The position numbers and the translations under genes are program-made. The notes under the pieces were generated by a model. That model searched no databases, was not told the origin of the DNA, and saw nothing but the letters and a program-made list of their open reading frames with translations. From assembly GCA_016342585.1 (NCBI GenBank), contig JAEINK010000047.1, forward strand, positions 1-40,333: a DNA stretch of 40,333 bases. Reading direction: 5' to 3'. The stretch comes from Spirochaetales bacterium (lineage in GTDB: Bacteria > Spirochaetota > Spirochaetia > UBA9216). Of this stretch, positions 9,321 to 17,273 are shown one piece after another. How positions within the stretch are numbered: position 1 is the first letter of the stretch; each line of letters opens with the position of its first letter.

Positions 9321-9360
9321 GATGGTGCCCCTTTGGGGGGGCCGTCAGCTGTTTTTATTT
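9321..9360 (+). terminator. Hairpin with T-rich tail between binding protein and ATPase genes
   Basis: GATGG (9321-9325) pairs with CCGTC (9342-9346). Inside it CCCC pairs with GGGG across a short loop, leaving an internal bulge. The run GTTTTTATTT (9351-9360) follows. This fits a partial intrinsic terminator or an mRNA-stabilising hairpin, which commonly makes the binding protein more abundant than the downstream transporter subunits. The ATPase ribosome binding site comes directly after it. Confidence 0.55.
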
Positions 9361-9370
9361 GGAGGAAGGC

Positions 9371-10870
9371 ATGGATTTTGCCGTTCGCGCAAGAAATATT
9401 ACAAAAACATTTCCTGGAGTCAAAGCATTAACAGATGTTTCTTTAGATGTTATTGCTGGAGAGACTCACTCTATTGTAGGTGAGAATGGCGCTGGAAAGA
9501 GCACGCTCATGAAGGTTCTTGGCGGTGTATATATTCCTGACTCCGGAGAGTTTGAGGTTTGTGGAGAATCAGCCCGGTTTAAACACCCGGTCGATTCACA
9601 ACGAGCGGGGATTTCTGTTATTTATCAGGAATTTAATCTGATGAGTGAGCTTTCTGTAGCAGAAAACATTTATGCAAACAGACTGCCTCTGCGTTTTGGG
9701 TTTGTGGATAGAAAACGGCTTATCAGTGAGACAACCGAACTGTTGACCCTGCTGGATCTTCCCCTTGATCCTGAAATCGAAGTAGGCAAACTCAGTGTTG
9801 CTGAGAAGCAGATGACCGAAATAGCCAAGGCAGTAAGTCTGGATGCTTCGGTGATCATAATGGATGAGCCTACAGCCGCTTTGAATGATGCTGAGGTCGT
9901 TCGTCTTTTCGAAATTATTAAAAACCTGAAAGATCAGGGGAAGACAATATTATATATCTCTCACCGGATGAAAGAGATTTTTGATGTCTCTGATAGAGTA
10001 ACTGTTCTGCGTGACGGTAAATTAGTGGGAACAGCACCTCTTGCAGAATTGGATGTTGATAAAATTGTGCGAATGATGGTCGGCCGGGATGTAAAAGCTT
10101 TCTACAGGCATCCGGGAAACCAAATTGGAGAGACGGTTCTGAAGGTTAATAACCTCTGTCGTGAACCCTATTTCAGAAATATAAGCTTTGATGTGAAGGC
10201 TGGAGAAATATTCGGTTTAGGTGGATTGATGGGATGCGGTATTGAAGAGATATGCCGGGCGCTATACAGTCTTGATTCTGTAGATTCCGGAATCCTGTCA
10301 ATTGAAGGTGAGGAAGTCAGTTTAAAGAATACCGCCCATGCAATGGCCGCAGGAATAGCCTATGTAACTGAAGATCGGAAGGAATCTGGTATCTTTCCTC
10401 TGATGGGAGTGCGCGATAATCTGACAATAAATACACTTACACAGATAAGCCGGTTTGGAGGAGCCTTTATTCCTCCGGAGAACGAACAAGCTATCTTCAA
10501 GACTTATTCAGATCTGATGAAAATGCGTTTCTCAGGACCTGAACAGATAATTCGGGATTTAAGCGGTGGTAATCAGCAGAAAGCCGTTCTCGGGCGTGCA
10601 CTCGCACGAAGCTGCAAGGTCCTTATTCTCCTTGAGCCTACCCGCGGAATTGACGTGGGAACAAAAGGGGAAATTTATGAACTTCTGGATGAGCTTACGA
10701 ATGGTGGTCTGTCTATTATTCTGGTTTCCTCTGATCTACCTGAACTGATATCTCTAAGCCATAGAGTCGCAGTAATTCGGGATGGAAAGATCGCAGGTGT
10801 ATTGACTGGAAGAGAAATTGAGGAGACCCGCATAATGAAAATTGCAACAGGTGCTGAGGTGGGAGCATGA
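9371..10870 (+). CDS. Sugar ABC transporter double ATPase (RbsA/MglA type)
   Basis: This protein has two nucleotide-binding domains in tandem, 499 residues. The first (about 1-235) has Walker A GENGAGKST, signature LSVAEKQ and Walker B IIMDEPTAAL. The second (about 250-495) has the usual degenerate Walker A of the family (GLMGCGIEE) and the signature LSGGNQQKAVLGRAL. Its Walker B reads VLILLEPTRGIDVG, with Leu 421 where Asp is expected. It powers uptake through the two permeases encoded next. Start ATG 9371 has GGAGG five bases upstream; the longer frame from TTG 9359 lacks support. Its stop overlaps the first permease start as ATGA. Confidence 0.9.
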   Translation: MDFAVRARNITKTFPGVKALTDVSLDVIAGETHSIVGENGAGKSTLMKVLGGVYIPDSGEFEVCGESARFKHPVDSQRAGISVIYQEFNLMSELSVAENIYANRLPLRFGFVDRKRLISETTELLTLLDLPLDPEIEVGKLSVAEKQMTEIAKAVSLDASVIIMDEPTAALNDAEVVRLFEIIKNLKDQGKTILYISHRMKEIFDVSDRVTVLRDGKLVGTAPLAELDVDKIVRMMVGRDVKAFYRHPGNQIGETVLKVNNLCREPYFRNISFDVKAGEIFGLGGLMGCGIEEICRALYSLDSVDSGILSIEGEEVSLKNTAHAMAAGIAYVTEDRKESGIFPLMGVRDNLTINTLTQISRFGGAFIPPENEQAIFKTYSDLMKMRFSGPEQIIRDLSGGNQQKAVLGRALARSCKVLILLEPTRGIDVGTKGEIYELLDELTNGGLSIILVSSDLPELISLSHRVAVIRDGKIAGVLTGREIEETRIMKIATGAEVGA

Positions 10871-11805
10871 GAATATGGGAACGTTACGGAATATACTTCC
10901 TGGCTTTGACAACATTGCTGATCTTTGCCATTTTAACACCGAATATTTTGTCACAGCAGAATATTCTCAATCTGCTCTCCCAGGTTTCAATGGTTGCTAT
11001 CGCAGGGGTTGGCATGACATTTGCAATTACGGCTGGCGGTTTTGATCTGTCTATCGGTTCTCAGATTGCATTGGCAACCTGTATTCTTGGCCTAAATATT
11101 CCTAAATACGGACTTATACCATCATTGGGAATTCTTTTAGTCGCGGGAATACTGCTTGGAATCTTTAACGGGTTTATTATTACAAAGTTGAAAATTCAAA
11201 CCTTTGTAGCCACACTGGCAACAATGACAATTTACCGTGGATTAGCACTTTTATATACACAGGGACATGATGCTACCATTTACAACTATCTGGATATTAA
11301 GATTTTTTCCAGCGGTAAAGTTGGCATTGTTCCAGTACCTGTTTTGATGATGCTTGGTTTATATCTTATCGCCACTATAATCTACCGCTGGACACGCTTT
11401 GGCGTTTGGGTCCGTGGTATCGGTTCCGGAGAGGAGGCTGCCCATATATCCGGTATTCCGGTGAACCTTGTGATGATGGGTGTCTTTGTGATGACATCTG
11501 TAACTACCATGATCGCAGGAACGATTCTGACGGCTCAGTTACTTACCGGTAACGGACGACTTGGGCAGGGCTTTGAACTTGAGGTGATCACGGCAACCAT
11601 CCTTGGCGGTACGGCATTAACAGGCGGGAAAGGAAGCCTGTGGGGAACTCTGGTGGCAGCCATAATGCTTGGTATCATAAAGAACGGTTTAAATCTTCTG
11701 GGTGTACCAGACTTCTACCAGCGGCTTGTAACCGGCCTGATTCTCATCGCGGCTTTGAGCGTGAACACCTTGAATGCAAGACTGGTGAAAAGGAGTACAA
11801 AATGA
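10867..11805 (+). CDS. Sugar ABC transporter permease 1 (RbsC type)
   Basis: This 312-residue inner-membrane permease of the BPD_transp_2 (RbsC/LsrC) family has eight to ten hydrophobic helices. The family motif near GGFDLSIGSQIALA (about residues 55-70) and the coupling region near VITATILGGTALTGGKGSLWGT are both present. It overlaps the ATPase gene by four bases and the second permease by four bases (ATGA), so translation is coupled. Together with the following gene it should form a heterodimeric channel, as in AI-2 or rhamnose importers. Confidence 0.9.
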   Translation: MRIWERYGIYFLALTTLLIFAILTPNILSQQNILNLLSQVSMVAIAGVGMTFAITAGGFDLSIGSQIALATCILGLNIPKYGLIPSLGILLVAGILLGIFNGFIITKLKIQTFVATLATMTIYRGLALLYTQGHDATIYNYLDIKIFSSGKVGIVPVPVLMMLGLYLIATIIYRWTRFGVWVRGIGSGEEAAHISGIPVNLVMMGVFVMTSVTTMIAGTILTAQLLTGNGRLGQGFELEVITATILGGTALTGGKGSLWGTLVAAIMLGIIKNGLNLLGVPDFYQRLVTGLILIAALSVNTLNARLVKRSTK

Positions 11806-12806
11806 GCAGGCCAAACAAAAGAACAACAGTAATAAAAAACCTTTTTGCCGATAAGGGGATTCTTTTTGCACTCCTACTGCTTTGGCTGATAGGGATTATA
11901 GCAAACAGGAATTTTCGAAATCCCCAGATATTTTTGAATATTGCCAGGGAAGCTGCCTTTGTAGGTTTTGCCGGAATTGGAATGACTTTTCTGATCATTA
12001 CAGGAGATTTTGATTTGTCGGTCGGATCTCTTCTGGCATTTCTGGCCATTATTACAGTTTCAATTGTGGGAACGGTTGGTCTATTGCCTGCCTTGCTGAT
12101 TGTCGTATTACTTGGAGGCTTTGCCGGTGCGATTAATGGAAGTCTCTCTGCAGTTATGGGGATACCAGCTTTCATTGCGACTTTGGCAATGTATTTTGTT
12201 TATAGGGCATTAGCCTTCATTGTCTCTGATGGAAACCCAGTACAGTTCCAGGAAAAGTGGTTCACCTCCCTTGGGAATGGGAAAATGCTCGGTATTCCTA
12301 CACCTTTTATTGTATTTCTGCTGTTTGTCCTGTTGATGACATTTGTCCTTCGCTACACCCTTTTTGGCAGGCGTATACTGGCGGTTGGTAACTCAACGAA
12401 GGCAAGTGTAATCTCAGGAATTCCGGTGACGAGGATTCGACTTGGTGCTTTTATTCTTGTCGGAGCGTTCACAGGACTTGCCGCTGTATTTCTAAGTTCC
12501 CGTCTTTGGTCTGCGAATCCAGGAATGAAATACGGGTATGAGTTTGAAGTGATCTCTGCCGTTGTCCTGGGGGGGACCAGCCTTAAGGGGGGGAAGGGAA
12601 GCGTAATGAATACCTTTATAGCTTCTATATTTTTTGCATCGCTGAATACAACAATGAATCTATTCAGGATCGATTCGTATATGCAGAGAGTTGTCATAGG
12701 AATTGTCTTACTGCTGGCATTTTCCATGTCCTCAATACGGGATCGTATCGAGGAATACTTCAGAATTCGTCGAAGTTCAGGTAATACGACAAAGGTGGGG
12801 AATTGA
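11802..12806 (+). CDS. Sugar ABC transporter permease 2 (RbsC type)
   Basis: This is a 334-residue permease of the same family as its neighbour, with motifs TGDFDLSVGSLLAF and VLGGTSLKGGKGSV. ATG 11802 is the start: it overlaps the previous stop and has AAGGAG eight bases upstream. A longer open frame from 11640 lies inside permease 1 and should be ignored. The two permeases differ clearly in sequence, so the transporter core is a heterodimer and not a recent duplication. The gene is followed within four bases by the isomerase gene. Confidence 0.9.
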   Translation: MSRPNKRTTVIKNLFADKGILFALLLLWLIGIIANRNFRNPQIFLNIAREAAFVGFAGIGMTFLIITGDFDLSVGSLLAFLAIITVSIVGTVGLLPALLIVVLLGGFAGAINGSLSAVMGIPAFIATLAMYFVYRALAFIVSDGNPVQFQEKWFTSLGNGKMLGIPTPFIVFLLFVLLMTFVLRYTLFGRRILAVGNSTKASVISGIPVTRIRLGAFILVGAFTGLAAVFLSSRLWSANPGMKYGYEFEVISAVVLGGTSLKGGKGSVMNTFIASIFFASLNTTMNLFRIDSYMQRVVIGIVLLLAFSMSSIRDRIEEYFRIRRSSGNTTKVGN

Positions 12807-12809
12807 GAA

Positions 12810-14234
12810 ATGATTAAACCGGATATTAAAATAGGAGTTTTCGGCATTGGTTTAAATACATACTGGCCTCAATTTGATGGTTTGGAAGATCGTCTTAAGG
12901 GATTCCTCTCCCAGATTGAAGAAATCCTGGGGATAGATGGGGCAGAAGTTATTTCAGCTGGTCTGGTTGATAGTCCGGAGAAAACGCGGGAAGCAGCCGC
13001 AATGTTCAGGGAATCATCAATCGAACTTCTATTTTGCTATATTACTACTTATGCCTTATCCTCTACAGTTCTTCCTGTGGCTCAGGAGGCAGGGGTCCCT
13101 GTTATACTTTTAAATATTCAACCGGTTTCAGCTATTGATTATAAATCCTTCAACAAAATGGAAGATCGTGGTGCGATGACAGGTGAATGGCTGGCGCATT
13201 GTCAGGCTTGTTCGGTCCCGGAGATTGCTGGTATTTTTAACCGTTCTTCTATTCCATATAAAATCGTTTCAGGTTACCTCGGACAGGATAAAACAAATAA
13301 ATCAATTCAAGAATGGGTTGAGGCTGCTAAAGTTTTTCGAAATATGAAGAATAATCGTCTGGGCATTCTCGGCCATTACTATGGTGGTATGCTTGATGTA
13401 TATACAGATCTGGCCCAACAATCGGCTGTTTTTGGAACACATATTGAAATCATAGAAATGTGTGAACTGGCAAAATACCGTCAGGATACCACAGATTTAC
13501 AGGTCGATCAGAAAATCCAGGAGTTTGAAGATACCTTTTTAGTTTCTGATGAATGCGATATTCATGAAATTGTAAGAGCAGCAAAAACCTCTGTTGCCCT
13601 CGATCGCCTGGTTAAAGAGCATAATTTAGGAGCTATGGCCTACTATTATGAAGGGGAGCCCGGTAATGAATATGAAGAGATCGTTACCTCAGTCATAGCG
13701 GGAAATACTCTGCTTACCGGTAAAAATATTCCTGTGGCCGGAGAATGTGAAGTTAAGAATGCCCAGGCGATGAAGATTCTTGACAGTTTCGGCGCGGGTG
13801 GATCATTCAGTGAATTTTACAGCATGGATTTTGATGATGACATTGTAATGCTTGGCCATGATGGTCCCGCACATTTTGCAATTGCCGAAGGGGAGGTCGG
13901 CCTCGTTCCTCTTCCTGTTTATCATGGGAAACCAGGGAAGGGACTCTCCATCCAAATGACAGTAAAATACGGACCGGTTACCCTGCTTTCAGTAGTTCAG
14001 GGTATCAATGAACTCTTTCTGCTTATTGCCGAGGGGGAATGCGTACCCGGACCGGTACTTGATATAGGCAATACGAACAGCCGATACCGGTTTTCATTAG
14101 GCGCTGAAGAATTTATGAATCAATGGAGCTATGCAGGACCTGCTCATCATTGTGCTATAGGTACAGGTCATATAGGCTCAAAGATAGAAAAATTAGGAGT
14201 ACTTGCCGGATTGAAAGTTAAGAAGATCTGTTGA
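12810..14234 (+). CDS. L-arabinose/L-fucose isomerase-family protein
   Basis: This 474-residue protein has the three-domain layout of the L-arabinose isomerase (AraA, COG2160) family. An N-terminal Rossmann-like region (1-175) is followed by LGILGHYYGGMLDVYTDL, which corresponds to the substrate-site loop of AraA. Candidate metal ligands are E312 (GECEVKNA), E335 (SEFYSMDF), H350 (LGHDGPAH) and H446 or H447 (GPAHHCAIGTGH). These match in order and spacing the Glu-Glu-His-His set of AraA. It should interconvert an aldose and a ketose imported by the upstream transporter. The sequence is distant from true AraA, so the sugar may be another pentose or a 6-deoxy sugar. No kinase or aldolase gene is adjacent. 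It is the last gene of the operon. Confidence 0.8.
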   Translation: MIKPDIKIGVFGIGLNTYWPQFDGLEDRLKGFLSQIEEILGIDGAEVISAGLVDSPEKTREAAAMFRESSIELLFCYITTYALSSTVLPVAQEAGVPVILLNIQPVSAIDYKSFNKMEDRGAMTGEWLAHCQACSVPEIAGIFNRSSIPYKIVSGYLGQDKTNKSIQEWVEAAKVFRNMKNNRLGILGHYYGGMLDVYTDLAQQSAVFGTHIEIIEMCELAKYRQDTTDLQVDQKIQEFEDTFLVSDECDIHEIVRAAKTSVALDRLVKEHNLGAMAYYYEGEPGNEYEEIVTSVIAGNTLLTGKNIPVAGECEVKNAQAMKILDSFGAGGSFSEFYSMDFDDDIVMLGHDGPAHFAIAEGEVGLVPLPVYHGKPGKGLSIQMTVKYGPVTLLSVVQGINELFLLIAEGECVPGPVLDIGNTNSRYRFSLGAEEFMNQWSYAGPAHHCAIGTGHIGSKIEKLGVLAGLKVKKIC

Positions 14235-14287
14235 TCCAGGTGGTTTTGTTAATTTCGGACTGAAGCTTTAATTTTGGTATATCAAAA

Positions 14288-15574
14288 TCAATTTGGACGT
14301 GCTTTCTTTAAGTGTCGTTCAATTATTCGGGTTAAATATTTTGATTTTACCTGCTCACTGGCAACAATCTGTTTTGTCACTGGTAATTTCAATATAACCC
14401 CAAGAATAGCGGCAAGAACACGGTGATTGAAATGGGCCTGATTATCAAAAATCAGATGCTGCAGTTTACCTTTTTCAATGGCTTCCAGAACAACTCTATG
14501 GCTTATATCAACTGGCGTGAACACTCTGACTTCTCTTTCATTCATTTCAAGGGCGTCAGATTTGCATACACCAACACAGACACCACATCCCAGACAGTTT
14601 TCTTCGGTTAGTTTTACAAACTTCTCTTTCGGTTCTATGCTGTTTTTTGATACCAAAGATAGGGCTTCAACCGGACAGACTTCAACGCACTTCCCGCATC
14701 CAATACATTTATCTTCAATCACATGACAGATGAAATTTGATGAGCTGATTCCATGGGAAACGCCAACTCTTCTGGCTGCCACAAGTGCCTCGCAGCAGCA
14801 TGAACAACAATTACAGATAAAAGCAACCCTGTTTTGAACATTCTCTCCAAACTGGACCAGGTTATGTTTTTTGGCAAGATCTAATAATTCAAGACATTTT
14901 TCCTCTGATATTTGTTTTGCATATCCATGTTTTATAAGAGAGGACGCAGTATTATTAAAAGTCATACATATTTCCATAGGAGCATCACAGGCCTCTCCGA
15001 TATGCTCCTTTTTATGACGACAATAACATGTTCCCACACCAATATGCGAAGCCGTTTTTATTACTTCTGAAGCTCTTTCATAATCCAGTACATAAAGGTT
15101 TCTATCTTCTATCGTCTCTTCCTGAATAAATGCTCTGCCCAGCGGAGTTGGCATTGTAAACAATTCTTTTACAAAATCATCTTCGACATTTAAATATTGA
15201 TGAAATAATTCACTTAATACTTTTTGATCCAGCTTCCCCCCGACTCTCATTAGTGAGAACTCAAAAAAACCTGCCATGGGGGGAGGCATGGCGTATGTTG
15301 AACTTCCATCTATATCGATATCAATGAGCAGAGCTCTTGATGCAAGTTCATCCAGGATTTTTTTTGATTCCTCAAGGCTTTTTTTCCAGGCTTTTGCGGC
15401 AACTTTGGCTGAAAAGGGTTTGATAGGTAATAGTGCAACTAACTTTGCCTCTTCTTCTGAAAACATTACATTTAATATTTTATAAAGAGTTTCAGAGGGA
15501 GGGGCTCCTAAAGGAAATTTATTTAATCTTTCTTCTAATTTTCTGTATCCGTTTCTGGCTGTGTTATGTCCCAT
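14288..15574 (-). CDS. Multi-cluster 4Fe-4S binding protein
   Basis: This is a 428-residue cytoplasmic protein. The N-terminal half (about 25-110) resembles a winged-helix region (SEEEAKLVALLP, then KKILDELASRALL). In the middle is a Cys-rich motif VGTCYCRHKKEHIGEAC, and then the unusual run FICNCCSCCCEAL. Two classical ferredoxin motifs follow at about 285-345: CIGCGKCVEVCP and CLGCGVCVGVCK. Proteins with this layout occur in anaerobic deltaproteobacteria, Firmicutes and spirochaetes and are annotated as 4Fe-4S proteins without a proven role; electron transfer or redox sensing is likely. It lies upstream of the flavin oxidoreductase gene in reverse order (both minus strand) and is separated from it by 54 bases on its far side, so the two may be transcribed together. 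Confidence 0.8.
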   Translation of the reverse strand: MGHNTARNGYRKLEERLNKFPLGAPPSETLYKILNVMFSEEEAKLVALLPIKPFSAKVAAKAWKKSLEESKKILDELASRALLIDIDIDGSSTYAMPPPMAGFFEFSLMRVGGKLDQKVLSELFHQYLNVEDDFVKELFTMPTPLGRAFIQEETIEDRNLYVLDYERASEVIKTASHIGVGTCYCRHKKEHIGEACDAPMEICMTFNNTASSLIKHGYAKQISEEKCLELLDLAKKHNLVQFGENVQNRVAFICNCCSCCCEALVAARRVGVSHGISSSNFICHVIEDKCIGCGKCVEVCPVEALSLVSKNSIEPKEKFVKLTEENCLGCGVCVGVCKSDALEMNEREVRVFTPVDISHRVVLEAIEKGKLQHLIFDNQAHFNHRVLAAILGVILKLPVTKQIVASEQVKSKYLTRIIERHLKKARPN

Positions 15575-15628
15575 TGCATCTCCTTTACTGGAAAAGAAAA
15601 ATAATTGAAAAACATCGAAGCAAAGATT

Positions 15629-16663
15629 CTATTTAGCCCTCAGGTACTGCCCCGGCCAGTAATCCACATCCACACCCATTTCCCTGGCTCCCAATAGGGG
15701 AAAGAAAGGATTACGTAAAAGCTCCCTGCCATAAAACACCAGATCCGTTTGCTCCCGGGCAAGAATATCATCTCCCTGCCTGGCCGTCGTAATCAATCCG
15801 CCCCCAATCACAGGAAGACCTGTTTTTTCCTTGATTATTTTGGCAGCGGGAATCTGGAATCCAGGTGCAGCGGGAATCTTCACATTGGGAACTACACCAC
15901 CGGTACTGACATGAATGATGTCGATTCCCTCCCCCTTAATATAATTAATCACCTCTGCCAGGTCTTCGGGTTTATTTCCATCTTCACTGTAATCCAAAGC
16001 GGAGATCCGCAGGATGAGAGGTTTTTCCTCATTCCATACCGACCGTACAGCCCGAACAACCTGCTTCAAAAACTCTGCCCTGTTTTGTACCGAACCGCCA
16101 TAACTGTCGGAACGGGTATTGGTGAGGGGAGAAAGGAACTCATTAATTAAATAACCGTGGGCACCATGGATTTCAAGAATATCATAGCCTGCTTCAGCAG
16201 CCCTGCGGGCGCCTTCTTTAAAAGCCAATATAGCGTTATAAATATCTCCATCGGTCATCTCCCGGGGAGTGATGTAGTCGGGGTCATATTGATCGAAGTT
16301 AATTGACGAAGGAGCGAAAACATCCTCTCCAGAGACACAGCATTTACGCCCCGCATGGGCAAGCTGAATCGCCGGAACAGAACCCTCTTCTTTAATACCC
16401 CTCACGATATCGGTCAATCCTGGTATGTGGGAGTCACTCCAAATGCCAAGGTCGTTGGAAGAGATCCTGCCCCGGGGCTGCACTGCTGTAGCTTCCTGAA
16501 TAATCAGGCCGGTACCACCCTGGGCTCTGCTCCTGTAGTGGAAGCTATGCCAGGGGGTGGCATTTCCACTTTCATTGGCGCAATACATACACATGGGAGG
16601 CATAACGATACGATTTCTCAGTTTTACATTCTTTATGATAAATGGCGAAAAAAGATTATTCAT
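15629..16663 (-). CDS. namA: NADH:flavin oxidoreductase, Old Yellow Enzyme (YqjM-like)
   Basis: This 344-residue TIM-barrel FMN enzyme reduces activated C=C bonds of enones, nitro compounds or similar substrates with NAD(P)H. The thermophilic-like/YqjM subclass is clear: C25 and Y27 in MPPMCMYC match Cys26/Tyr28 of YqjM. H166 and H169 in EIHGAHGYL match His164/His167. Also conserved are QLAHAGRKC, FLSPLTNTRSDSYGGS and FYGRELLRNPFFP. The start has AGGAG seven bases upstream. A consensus-like minus-strand promoter lies near 16953-16980. The gene symbol is by similarity only; the physiological substrate is not known. Confidence 0.88.
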   Translation of the reverse strand: MNNLFSPFIIKNVKLRNRIVMPPMCMYCANESGNATPWHSFHYRSRAQGGTGLIIQEATAVQPRGRISSNDLGIWSDSHIPGLTDIVRGIKEEGSVPAIQLAHAGRKCCVSGEDVFAPSSINFDQYDPDYITPREMTDGDIYNAILAFKEGARRAAEAGYDILEIHGAHGYLINEFLSPLTNTRSDSYGGSVQNRAEFLKQVVRAVRSVWNEEKPLILRISALDYSEDGNKPEDLAEVINYIKGEGIDIIHVSTGGVVPNVKIPAAPGFQIPAAKIIKEKTGLPVIGGGLITTARQGDDILAREQTDLVFYGRELLRNPFFPLLGAREMGVDVDYWPGQYLRAK

Positions 16664-16745
16664 GAAAATACTCCTGGAATGGGCCTATGATGCTGATTTC
16701 TTTTTTTGTCTATGCTCCCATATAATTAACACTATACAGGACTGT

Positions 16746-16940
16746 TTATAAACCATAAAGTATTTTTTCCCAGGTTGCAGGTCGCTTCTGTGACAGGAAT
16801 ACCGGGTCTGTCACTCTCTCGACAATGATCTCGTGTACATTCTCCGGTAAAGAAAAAATCTTTCCCAGTATTATCCCCCTAGGTGCAAGGTCAGGCATTG
16901 TATTCGTCCAAAAGATCCCGGTTTTATTATTCCTTGCCAC
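16746..16940 (-). CDS. Possible small protein upstream of the flavin oxidoreductase
   Basis: This open frame of 64 codons starts at GTG and lies in the leader between a good promoter (16953-16980) and the oxidoreductase start (16663). The translation has protein-like composition (LAPRGIILGKIFSLPENVHEII) but I recognise no family. The leader upstream of the GTG would be only a few bases if the promoter is right, so efficient translation is doubtful; an internal ATG also exists at codon 15. It could equally be a fragment of a lost gene. Confidence 0.25.
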   Translation of the reverse strand: MARNNKTGIFWTNTMPDLAPRGIILGKIFSLPENVHEIIVERVTDPVFLSQKRPATWEKILYGL

Positions 16941-16952
16941 CTCTATTTGGTA

Positions 16953-16980
16953 ATTATAATTTTGATAGATTCACTTACAA
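16953..16980 (-). promoter_or_regulatory. Sigma70-type promoter, minus strand
   Basis: On the minus strand TTGTAA (16975-16980) and a perfect TATAAT (16953-16958) are separated by 16 bases. Transcription would start near 16946 and run toward the small frame at 16940 and the flavin oxidoreductase at 16663. Confidence 0.5.
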
Positions 16981-17212
16981 CACTATATTACAATCTAAAC
17001 TCACCTGTCATGCTGAAAACAAAAGCGACACTCTGCACCGATTACAAATCAATCTACAATTAGAAAAATAAAACAAAAAAGTTTTTAGAAATCCTAAATA
17101 TGGGAACGACTCTACCTCCGGATAATAGGATAATATCACCGTTGAAGGCTGGTCTCTATTCAAAAAACCATCGCCGAAAGGGTGAATTAAAAATTACTAA
17201 TCTTGGCTGGCC
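16981..17212. other. AT-rich intergenic stretch without recognised content
   Basis: Together with the flanking promoters this fills the 600-base gap between two divergent genes. I see AT-rich sequence with short A and T runs, and no convincing coding frame, RNA gene or repeat. Confidence 0.5.
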
Positions 17213-17241
17213 TTGCTATGATTGTTTGGGAGAGCTATGAT
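17213..17241 (+). promoter_or_regulatory. Sigma70-type promoter for the beta-CASP nuclease gene
   Basis: TTGCTA (17213-17218) and TATGAT (17236-17241) are spaced by exactly 17 bases. A start near 17248 would leave a leader of about 26 bases containing the GGAGG site just before ATG 17274. Confidence 0.6.
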
Positions 17242-17273
17242 AAAGAGTATCATTAGTCTTATCGGAGGTTGAT

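Noticed and set aside
11640..11801. N-terminal extension of the second permease
   Set aside because: It overlaps the first permease in another frame, and the ATGA junction with AAGGAG supports the start at 11802.
14271..14288. Short inverted repeat ATTTTG/CAAAAT between the isomerase and Fe-S genes as a bidirectional terminator
   Set aside because: A six-base AT-rich stem without GC core is too weak to claim.
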